Of a stretch of DNA of 6,298 bases, positions 1 to 5,513 are shown in pieces. The stretch is from NCBI GenBank assembly GCA_946886375.1, contig CAMPIL010000224.1, positions 1-6,298 on the forward strand, read 5' to 3'. Made by a program: the position numbers and the translations under genes. Each line of letters begins with the position of its first letter. Position 1 is the first letter of the stretch. The stretch comes from an uncultured Phycisphaerales bacterium. Lineage in GTDB: Bacteria > Planctomycetota > Phycisphaerae > Phycisphaerales > SM1A02. The notes under the pieces were generated by a model. That model saw only the letters and a program-made list of their open reading frames with translations, ran no database searches and was not told where the DNA came from.

Positions 1-4
1 GAGC

Positions 5-30
5 CCGCGCTCCGCGGCGGTGCCTTTTTT
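5..30 (+). terminator. possible terminator remnant at the window edge
   Basis: A short GC hairpin (CCGCG, loop CTC, CGCGG at 5-17) is followed seven bases later by six T residues at 25-30. This could be the end of an intrinsic terminator for a gene to the left, perhaps with a longer stem whose first arm lies outside the window. The gap between stem and T run makes it imperfect, so it is a weak call. Confidence 0.25.
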
Positions 31-107
31 GGGCCAGGGTCAACTTTCGCGCTGCCGGCCCCCAGTTGGGTAAGTTACCTAAACCGCAGGCGGGGGTGCG
101 ATTCTCC

Positions 108-135
108 TTTACAGAAACTGACGGTTGGGTATCAT
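108..135 (+). promoter_or_regulatory. sigma70-type promoter of the cold-shock gene
   Basis: A -35 box TTTACA (108-113, five of six matches to TTGACA) and a -10 box TATCAT (130-135, five of six to TATAAT) are separated by 16 bases. Transcription would begin near 142, leaving an untranslated leader of about 100 nt before the ATG at 241. A long leader is typical of cold-shock protein mRNAs. An 11-nt dyad, GGTAA-G-TTACC at 69-79, lies upstream of the -35 box and could be a regulator site, but nothing else supports that. Confidence 0.55.
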
Positions 136-225
136 CCGCTCCGCAAGTCAGGGCACGCGCGTCACGTCTCTGCTCGGTTTGGCCAGTCGGTTTGCAAGGC
201 CCAATCGGTATCCTTGACGGTTTTC

Positions 226-241
226 TGAAAGGGTCTTTTCA
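226..241 (+). promoter_or_regulatory. ribosome binding site in a weak hairpin
   Basis: The Shine-Dalgarno sequence AAAGGG (228-233) ends seven bases before the ATG at 241. The flanking bases TGAAA (226-230) and TTTCA (237-241) are exact complements, so the Shine-Dalgarno site and the A of the start codon fall in a five-pair, mostly A-U hairpin with a six-base loop. Such a weak stem could modulate initiation with temperature, but this is an inference from base pairing alone. The binding site itself supports the chosen start. Confidence 0.5.
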
Positions 242-444
242 TGGCCAGCGGTACTGTTGCAAAGTTTTTTGATGACAAGGGTTACGGTTTCATCACGCCC
301 GATGGCGGCGGCAAGGACATCTTCGTCCACCACGTGGACATCAAGATGGATGGCTTCAAGAGCCTGCGCCCCGGCCAGCGCGTGAAGTTCGATGTGGCCC
401 AGGAAGCCAAGGGCCCCAAGGCTTCCAACGTCGTCCCGGTGTGA
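241..444 (+). CDS. cold-shock domain protein (CspA family)
   Basis: This is a 67-residue single-domain cold-shock protein, the usual length for the CspA family. These proteins are cytoplasmic OB-fold five-stranded barrels that bind single-stranded RNA and DNA and loosen mRNA secondary structure. Both nucleic-acid binding motifs are present: RNP1 as KGYGFI (residues 13-18) and RNP2 as DIFVHH (26-31). The C-terminal half shows the expected L-x-x-G-Q-x-V-x-F pattern (42-50) and a KGPKASNV ending (57-64). One departure is that the conserved Trp of the first strand (the KWF motif) is Phe here (KFF, 8-10). Ribosome binding site AAAGGG is seven bases upstream. A strong terminator follows, so the gene appears to be a single-gene transcript from the promoter near 108-135. 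Whether it is cold-induced or constitutive cannot be told, and the family symbol letter cannot be assigned. Confidence 0.96.
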   Translation: MASGTVAKFFDDKGYGFITPDGGGKDIFVHHVDIKMDGFKSLRPGQRVKFDVAQEAKGPKASNVVPV

Positions 445-482
445 TCCAGCCAGTGTGATCCGGTGACAAGTTGAATCAATCA

Positions 483-520
483 GCCGCCGCGATGCGCCGC
501 ATCGCGGCGGCCTTGTTTTT
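483..520 (+). terminator. intrinsic terminator of the cold-shock gene
   Basis: A perfect 13-base-pair GC-rich stem (483-495 paired with 499-511) with a three-base GCC loop is followed by CTTG and five T residues (516-520). It lies 39 bases after the stop codon of the cold-shock gene, on the same strand. It should insulate that gene from the ion channel gene downstream. Confidence 0.9.
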
Positions 521-575
521 GCCGCGTCATGCGAATCGGCGCAATGGCTGAGGTGGTGGGCGCGTCGGGCGATGA

Positions 576-1409
576 ATGATTCACCCGTGCATGGTTCCGC
601 CGCTCTCATCGGAGCGCCCATGCCGCCGGTTTGACTGCATGAAACAGCCTGCACCCGAGGCTTCCGTGCGGCGTCAGCGCTGGCAACTGCTCGCGCAGAT
701 CACCGCCCTCACAGAAAAGCCGCTCATCGCCTTGGCGATGATCTGGCTGGTGCTGGTCATCGTGGACATTACCGTGGGATTGAGTACGCCCCTGCTGTGG
801 GTGAACTACGTGATCTGGGGCATTTTCATCGTCGATTTTGTGATGCGCCTGATCATTGCTCCCGATCGGTGGCGATACCTGCGTTCCAACTGGCTGACAG
901 CGCTGTCGCTGGCGGTGCCCGCGCTGCGGATTTTCCGAGCATTGCAATTTCTTCGGGCCGCCCGGGCGCTGCGCCTGGCGCGGGCCGCGCAAGTCGCCCG
1001 CTCCGCGACGCTGGTTCGCGTGCTTGGTTCGGTGAATCGCAGCGTCCGGGCCACGCGGCAGGTCATGCGCCGCCGCGGCTTGGGGTACGTCATTACGCTC
1101 ACGATCATTGTCGTCTTCGCGGGGGCCGCGGGCATGCGATATTTCGAGAATACGGCATCGTTGCGGGATCGAGGTTATATCGATGCCAGCACCACAACCG
1201 GCCTGAACAGTTATGGCGAAGCGCTCTGGTGGACCGCCATGATGATCACCACGATGGGAACCGATTACTGGCCGCGCACCAACGAAGGCCGACTGCTCTG
1301 TTTTATGCGCGCGCTGTACGCGTTTGCGATCTTCGGCTACATCACCGCAACCATCGCAAGCATCTTCATTGGTCAGGACGCAGCGACGAACAAGCGCAAG
1401 CGAATGTGA
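576..1409 (+). CDS. voltage-gated-type ion channel, six-helix, non-canonical pore motif
   Basis: This is an ion transport protein (voltage-gated cation channel superfamily) of 277 residues from the first ATG, or 256 from an ATG at 639. Numbers here use the 256-residue form. Hydrophobic segments fit S1 (about 28-48), S2 (53-74), S3 (about 82-95), S4 (96-127), S5 (149-167) and S6 (about 219-244). S4 is rich in arginine, at positions 97, 100, 106, 109, 112, 115, 121 and 127, all in one three-residue register. A pore helix (193-205) leads to T-M-G-T-D-Y-W-P (205-212) instead of the potassium signature T-V-G-Y-G-D, so ion selectivity is uncertain. The protein is tetrameric by family analogy and sits in the inner membrane. 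No Shine-Dalgarno site favours either start; the 639 start puts a basic stretch just before S1 and may be the true one. There is no cytoplasmic RCK or cyclic-nucleotide domain, only a short basic tail. The gene ends 31 bases before the convergent acyltransferase gene. Confidence 0.85.
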   Translation: MIHPCMVPPLSSERPCRRFDCMKQPAPEASVRRQRWQLLAQITALTEKPLIALAMIWLVLVIVDITVGLSTPLLWVNYVIWGIFIVDFVMRLIIAPDRWRYLRSNWLTALSLAVPALRIFRALQFLRAARALRLARAAQVARSATLVRVLGSVNRSVRATRQVMRRRGLGYVITLTIIVVFAGAAGMRYFENTASLRDRGYIDASTTTGLNSYGEALWWTAMMITTMGTDYWPRTNEGRLLCFMRALYAFAIFGYITATIASIFIGQDAATNKRKRM

Positions 1410-1440
1410 GTGATTCCGGCGATAGGAGAGGTAAACCCGA

Positions 1441-2259
1441 TCAATACGGGTGCTGCGCGCCCGCAGTCTGGGGGCGCGGACGCGTGAGCCAGCGGCTGAT
1501 TCGACTGCGCGGCCGCGAAACTGGACGAACAATCATCGGGTGGCGCTGGCCCAGCAGTCGAACGTGCTCTTCCACGCGCGCGGTGAACGAGACCGGCGTG
1601 TCATCAGGCTGGTACCACAGCGGCTCGCCATAGCGCACCAATGCCTGTGCGGAGCGCGGCATGAACTCGCGATAAGCCAGAATGGCGTCGCCGCCTTCCA
1701 CGTGCACGGGGATCACCGGTCGCTCGGTGAACTTGGCCAGCAGTGCGACGCCTGGTTTGAATGTGCCGATGTCGCCGGTGCGGCTGCGGGTTCCTTCGGG
1801 ATACAGCAGCAGGTTCCACCCGTTGCGGATCAATTGCACGCTGGTGCGCACCGAGCGCAGCGGCGGCCCGAGACGATCGAACGCAAACGCGTGAAATCCC
1901 GCCGCCACGATGAACTGCAGACAGTCCTTGGAAATCTTGCGCCGAATGCCGCTGTGATTGTCCGGCCCGAACACATCCAGCGCGGCGGCGACCACGGTGC
2001 GGCGGCAGACGCGCGACGGAAGCGTGCCCAGGATCGCCGCGGTGTCCGCGTGGCTGCGGTGATTGGCTGCAAAGATCAGCGGGCCGTTGAGCGCGCCCAA
2101 GTTGTGTTCGAAATGGCCTTGCCACTGAAACCCGCGAGCGGCTTTCAGCGCCTCGATGCCGGCCCACAACATCGGCCTGGCCGCGAGCACGCGCCACGAA
2201 CGGAACTTCCGTTCTATTTCTTCCGCCGACGGCGCCTTGTCCCGCGTTTCATGGGTCAT
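1441..2259 (-). CDS. PlsC-type 1-acylglycerol-3-phosphate acyltransferase family protein
   Basis: This 272-residue protein belongs to the glycerophospholipid acyltransferase (PlsC/LPLAT) family, which moves an acyl chain from acyl-CoA or acyl-ACP to a hydroxyl, classically lysophosphatidate, at the inner membrane. The catalytic block NHRSHAD (66-72) matches N-H-x-x-x-x-D. The substrate-binding block YPEGTRSRTG (153-162) matches the F-P-E-G-T-R-S motif, and PVIPVHV (181-187) is the fourth block. The last 30 or so residues are basic and proline-rich and look non-catalytic. No clear transmembrane helix is seen at the N terminus. The ATG overlaps the TGA of the upstream aminotransferase (ATGA), which indicates translational coupling and a shared task. 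The substrate may therefore be something other than plain lysophosphatidate, for example a sugar lipid or another cell-surface lipid. That is inference; the family call is firm. Confidence 0.9.
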   Translation of the reverse strand: MTHETRDKAPSAEEIERKFRSWRVLAARPMLWAGIEALKAARGFQWQGHFEHNLGALNGPLIFAANHRSHADTAAILGTLPSRVCRRTVVAAALDVFGPDNHSGIRRKISKDCLQFIVAAGFHAFAFDRLGPPLRSVRTSVQLIRNGWNLLLYPEGTRSRTGDIGTFKPGVALLAKFTERPVIPVHVEGGDAILAYREFMPRSAQALVRYGEPLWYQPDDTPVSFTARVEEHVRLLGQRHPMIVRPVSRPRSRISRWLTRPRPQTAGAQHPY

Positions 2260-3548
2260 TTGGTTTCTCGCGGCAGTTCCTGGGCGTGACTTAGCACTTT
2301 CTCAAAAGCCTTGGCGTACTGGTCCAGCAAGCGGCGTTCAGCGCGCGGGAAACTCGGAAGTTTCAGCAGCGAAGCATTGCCCGACGCGGTGCGCGGCAGC
2401 GCGCCAGGGTCATAGATCGGCAAGGCACGTCCGGATTCCGCCGAAATTCGCGCCAGCCTTGCCCACGGCGCGGAGGGATCGGTGAACATCGGCTGTTGAT
2501 GCAGCAGCGGGTAACGCGGGGCGCCGACTTGGGCCCCTTCGGCCTGCAAGGCCCTGGCCATATCGCGCAGCGGCACGCCCGTCCGGCTTTCGTCCACCCG
2601 GACCAGGAACTCAAAATACACGCGCTCCACGTTGGGCGGGGCCAGAAAAGTCTGGATCGCGCCCTGCGAAATCTCTTCCAGCCGGCGGGAAAGGTAAATG
2701 CAGTTGTCGTTCCGCACTCTGTTGCGATCAGCCAGTCGCTTCAACTGCACCCGCGCCACCGCCGCACTTAGCGGCGACATGCGGAACTTGTATCCAAACC
2801 CCGTTGCGGCAAACCGCTTGTTGGGCGATTGCAGCGTCAGCAGCCGCTCGTAGTGGCCGAACCGGATCACCTTCTCCCACATTTCCTGGTCGTTGGTCAG
2901 GAACATTCCGCCTTCGGCCGAGGGCACCAGTTTGTTGGCCTGCATGCTGAAGACCGCCGCATCGGTCAACGTGCCCACGGGCTTGCCGTGATAGGTCGCC
3001 CCATGCGCGTGTGAAGCGTCTTCAAGAATCCGCAGGTTGTGCTTCTTGGCCAGCGCGATGAGTTCATTCATCTTCGACGGCATGCCGAACAGATGCACGA
3101 CGACAATGGCCTTGGTGCGTGGCGTGATTTTCTTTTCCACGTCGGCTGGATCAAGCCCGATGCACTCGTTTTCGGTTTCCGCAAACACCGGGATGCCGCC
3201 CAGGTGCAGCACGGGCATGACGCTGGCCCACCACGTGGCTGAGGGAACGATGACTTCATCGCCGGGGCCAATGTCAAACGCGTGCAGCGCAGCGTGGATC
3301 GCGCTGGTGCCGTTGCAATGCGCCACGGCGTGCTTCACGCCCAGCCACTTCTTGTAATCTTCTTCCAGCGCAGCAGTTTCATCGCTGATGGAGATTTGGC
3401 CGCTGCGCACGACGCGCAACACGGCGGCTTCATCCTCCGGGCCGATGATCGGCCAGCGCAGGGCTTCAGTCTGATCAAACGTCACGGCAGGCGGGCCGCC
3501 GAGAACGGCCGGGCGAAGATCCGAAGAAATAGCGATGGCGGCGGGCAT
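2256..3548 (-). CDS. DegT/DnrJ/EryC1/StrS family PLP-dependent aminotransferase
   Basis: This 430-residue enzyme has the fold type I layout of sugar and cyclitol aminotransferases, which transfer an amino group, usually from glutamate or glutamine, to a keto-sugar or keto-cyclitol. Visible motifs are NGTSA (79-83, phosphate binding), EDASHAHG (176-183, with Asp177 expected to contact the PLP ring nitrogen) and SMQANKLVPSAEGG (201-214) with Lys206 as the PLP lysine. The usual S/T-G-E-G-G after the lysine is S-A-E-G-G here. The N-terminal L-G-G-P-P-A-V...W-P pattern (16-33) recalls inosamine/AHBA-synthase-type members more than nucleotide-sugar ones, but I cannot name the substrate. The start is the ATG at 3548: AAGGAG lies eight bases upstream (3557-3562 on the + strand). 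A longer in-frame GTG start at 3566 would place this ribosome site inside the coding region, so it is rejected. The stop overlaps the start of the acyltransferase gene. Length is slightly above the family's common 370-400. Confidence 0.92.
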   Translation of the reverse strand: MPAAIAISSDLRPAVLGGPPAVTFDQTEALRWPIIGPEDEAAVLRVVRSGQISISDETAALEEDYKKWLGVKHAVAHCNGTSAIHAALHAFDIGPGDEVIVPSATWWASVMPVLHLGGIPVFAETENECIGLDPADVEKKITPRTKAIVVVHLFGMPSKMNELIALAKKHNLRILEDASHAHGATYHGKPVGTLTDAAVFSMQANKLVPSAEGGMFLTNDQEMWEKVIRFGHYERLLTLQSPNKRFAATGFGYKFRMSPLSAAVARVQLKRLADRNRVRNDNCIYLSRRLEEISQGAIQTFLAPPNVERVYFEFLVRVDESRTGVPLRDMARALQAEGAQVGAPRYPLLHQQPMFTDPSAPWARLARISAESGRALPIYDPGALPRTASGNASLLKLPSFPRAERRLLDQYAKAFEKVLSHAQELPRETK

Positions 3549-3556
3549 GGATGCAA

Positions 3557-3562
3557 CTCCTT
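3557..3562 (-). promoter_or_regulatory. ribosome binding site that fixes the aminotransferase start
   Basis: On the minus strand AAGGAG stands eight bases before the ATG at 3546-3548. This strong match decides between that ATG and the upstream GTG at 3564-3566, whose reading frame includes the site. Confidence 0.75.
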
Positions 3563-3627
3563 GCACTGCGGAGCGGGCCGGTTCTGCGATGGGCCGGCTC
3601 GCGTCCGGTTATCCCTGGTCGGCCGCC

Positions 3628-3633
3628 ATCATA
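3628..3633 (-). promoter_or_regulatory. candidate -10 box of an internal promoter
   Basis: In the 173-nt gap between the transporter and the aminotransferase, the minus strand carries TATGAT (five of six matches to TATAAT). The hexamer 17 bases upstream, CTCGCA, matches TTGACA at only three positions. It could start a separate transcript for the aminotransferase-acyltransferase pair, with a leader of about 75 nt. Weak evidence. Confidence 0.25.
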
Positions 3634-3643
3634 AGCATTCCCC

Positions 3644-3666
3644 CCGATCTTGCGAGTATTGATCGG
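3644..3666 (-). repeat. inverted repeat upstream of the aminotransferase gene
   Basis: CCGATC (3644-3649) and GATCGG (3661-3666) form an exact six-base inverted repeat around an 11-base A/T-containing spacer. It lies just upstream of the candidate -10 box, where an activator or repressor dimer could bind. It has no T run for termination in the minus direction. With six-base arms it could also be chance. Confidence 0.3.
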
Positions 3667-3721
3667 TTTTGCACCGCAAAGATTCCAGCGGCTGTGGCAT
3701 GCAGCGAGTCTCAGCCGGTTC

Positions 3722-5497
3722 TCAGGCAGTTGCAGGTGGGGCTTTCGCCATCGGCGGGGTGCTGCGATTCCAGAATACGATTACCGCCTCCAGCAGCAAC
3801 ATCGCGGCCAGTCCCAGCAACACCGCCGCAACCCAAGGCACCGGGTCTGCGGTGAACTTCAAGGCTCCCGTGGCCTTCTCGGTAAAGCCGTCGCGCACAA
3901 ACCGCAGCAAAGCCCATGCGCTCATCACGTACATGAACAGCGTCGGAACAGCCATCACCAGCCAAACCCACTTTGCGCGGTACGTTCGCCACAGCCACAC
4001 CGTGATGCCCACCAACGCCAATGCCGCAAGCAACTGATTGCTTGCGCCGAACAGATTCCAGAACATGCTCCAAATTGGCGTGGGCTTGCCGGTCAAGGCG
4101 TCCACAGGCGTGGGCCGAATGAGAAACACCATTGGCACCGCGGCGGTCAGCAGCGTGCCAATCCACCGGCCGGCCCAATTGTGCAGGCCCGTCAATTCCT
4201 GCACGATATATCGCCCAAGGCGCGTGCACACATCGAGCGTGTCATAGATGAAGGTGGTGAAGGCAAGCAGGCCGAACGAAATGCCGATGGCTGTGGGGAT
4301 GCCGATGGTCTCAAGAAATCGTCCGATGCCGTGGCCGTAGATCAGCCCCGCCGGCGGCGCGGCCCGCTGCGTCATGGGGCTGTCGCTGGCCAGCATCATC
4401 ACGCAACTGAGCGAGATCACCGCGACCATGCCTTCCAACAGCATCGCACCGTAGCCGATGACTTTTGAATCGGTTTCGCGGCACAACTGCTTGGAGGTGG
4501 TTCCCGAGGCAATCAGGCAATGGAATCCCGAGCACGCGCCACAGGCGATGGTGATGAACAGGATTGGGAACAGCGGTTGGCTGCCGTGAATTGGCGCACT
4601 GGTCCAGTCGATGAACGAATCGTACTGCAACGTCACCGCGCCGGTCAGGCTGCCGATCACAATTCCCAACGCGCCGGCGATCAACGCCGCATACAGAAAA
4701 TAACCGCCCAAATGTCCGCGCGGCTGCAAGAGCAGCCACACCGGCATGAGCGATGCGACGACGCAGTACCCCAGCAGCAGCACGCCCCAGATTTTCGTCG
4801 CGTGAACGGTGTCCACTCCAAGCCATGCGGCAAGATCAAGCGGCAACTTTGGACCGATACAGATCGCCACGCCCACCAGCGGCAGGAAAATCACCGTCGC
4901 CCAGCCCACCGACAGTTTCGTGAAGCGCAGCAGCAACCCCATGGCCAGCGGCAGCGCGAGATACAGCAGCGAACTGGTCGCAATGCTTCCCGCCGCGACA
5001 ACGGTCTGATCCTCAAGCACCTGCGCCCGCGCGAACTGGTCCGCGACGATGTCCGTGAACGCCACGATGATGTACACCAGCGCGATCCACACGAACAGAA
5101 GAAACAGGATGTAACTTCGCGCGCTCATGTGATCGCGCACGACTTCTGCGATCGAGCGAGCCTTGTGACGAATGGATGCGACCAATGCGGTGAAATCGTG
5201 AACGCCGCCGATGAAGATCGAACCCACCAGAATCCAGATCAGCGCGGGCAGCCAGCCGAACATCACACCCGCGAGAATCGGTCCGACGATCGGCCCGGCT
5301 GCGGCGATCGCGGAGAAGTGCTGGCTGAGCAGGAACTTGGGTTCAATCGGTTCGTAATCCACGCCGTCGCGCATCGTGACCGCGGGCGTCCGCGCGCTGC
5401 CATCAAGTTTCAGCAGCCGGGCCAGCAGCGAACCGTAAACGAAGTACGCCACCAGCAGCACGAATGCGGAGATGATGACGATGCCCAGCAGGTTCAT
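3722..5497 (-). CDS. CstA family carbon starvation protein / transporter
   Basis: This is a 591-residue polytopic inner-membrane protein of the CstA family. In Escherichia coli the family includes CstA and BtsT, linked to pyruvate uptake and, for CstA, peptide use. Signature blocks seen: FLLSQHFSAIAAAGPIVGPI (55-74), GGVHDFTALVASIRHKARSI (97-116), CSGFHCLIASGTTSKQL (322-338), IGYGAMLLEG (347-356), TLDVCTRLGRYIVQE (420-434) and FWNLFGASNQLLAAL (479-493). About 15 hydrophobic helices are apparent. It is roughly 110 residues shorter than the E. coli proteins (near 700), yet ends with a final helix (about 554-576) and a short polar tail, so it looks like a complete short subtype. The ATG at 5497 is chosen because AGGAT stands eight bases before it and because it begins 16 bases after the upstream stop; an open frame extends further upstream but would overlap the hydrolase gene. 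Its substrate here is unknown. Confidence 0.94.
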   Translation of the reverse strand: MNLLGIVIISAFVLLVAYFVYGSLLARLLKLDGSARTPAVTMRDGVDYEPIEPKFLLSQHFSAIAAAGPIVGPILAGVMFGWLPALIWILVGSIFIGGVHDFTALVASIRHKARSIAEVVRDHMSARSYILFLLFVWIALVYIIVAFTDIVADQFARAQVLEDQTVVAAGSIATSSLLYLALPLAMGLLLRFTKLSVGWATVIFLPLVGVAICIGPKLPLDLAAWLGVDTVHATKIWGVLLLGYCVVASLMPVWLLLQPRGHLGGYFLYAALIAGALGIVIGSLTGAVTLQYDSFIDWTSAPIHGSQPLFPILFITIACGACSGFHCLIASGTTSKQLCRETDSKVIGYGAMLLEGMVAVISLSCVMMLASDSPMTQRAAPPAGLIYGHGIGRFLETIGIPTAIGISFGLLAFTTFIYDTLDVCTRLGRYIVQELTGLHNWAGRWIGTLLTAAVPMVFLIRPTPVDALTGKPTPIWSMFWNLFGASNQLLAALALVGITVWLWRTYRAKWVWLVMAVPTLFMYVMSAWALLRFVRDGFTEKATGALKFTADPVPWVAAVLLGLAAMLLLEAVIVFWNRSTPPMAKAPPATA

Positions 5498-5513
5498 CGA
5501 AGATAATCCTACG

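Noticed and set aside
66..272. 68-residue frame over the cold-shock leader
   Set aside because: It contains the promoter, overlaps the start of the cold-shock gene in another frame and shows no family features; it may only be an untranslated leader.
439..461. Direct repeat GTGATCC twice around the cold-shock stop codon
   Set aside because: Seven bases, two copies, one including the stop codon; likely chance.
1435..1451. Small hairpin ACCCG/CGGGT between the convergent channel and acyltransferase genes
   Set aside because: Five base pairs and no T run on either strand; too weak to call a bidirectional terminator.
606..1532. 308-residue open frame on the - strand opposite the ion channel gene
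   Set aside because: It is antisense to a clear channel protein, has shadow-like composition and no domain, and runs into the acyltransferase gene.
1450..2289. 279-residue + strand frame opposite the acyltransferase gene
   Set aside because: The minus strand encodes NHRSHAD and YPEGTRS acyltransferase motifs; the + reading has none and would run head-on into them.
3650..4468. 272-residue + strand frame crossing the intergenic gap and the end of the CstA gene
   Set aside because: It is mostly antisense to the CstA C-terminal region, with His/Gln/Arg-rich low-information sequence and no ribosome binding site.
4520..5506. 328-residue open frame on the + strand opposite the CstA gene
   Set aside because: Its translation is rich in Arg, Gln, His and Asp with no recognisable domain, as expected for the complement of a GC-rich membrane protein gene; the CstA reading has strong family motifs.
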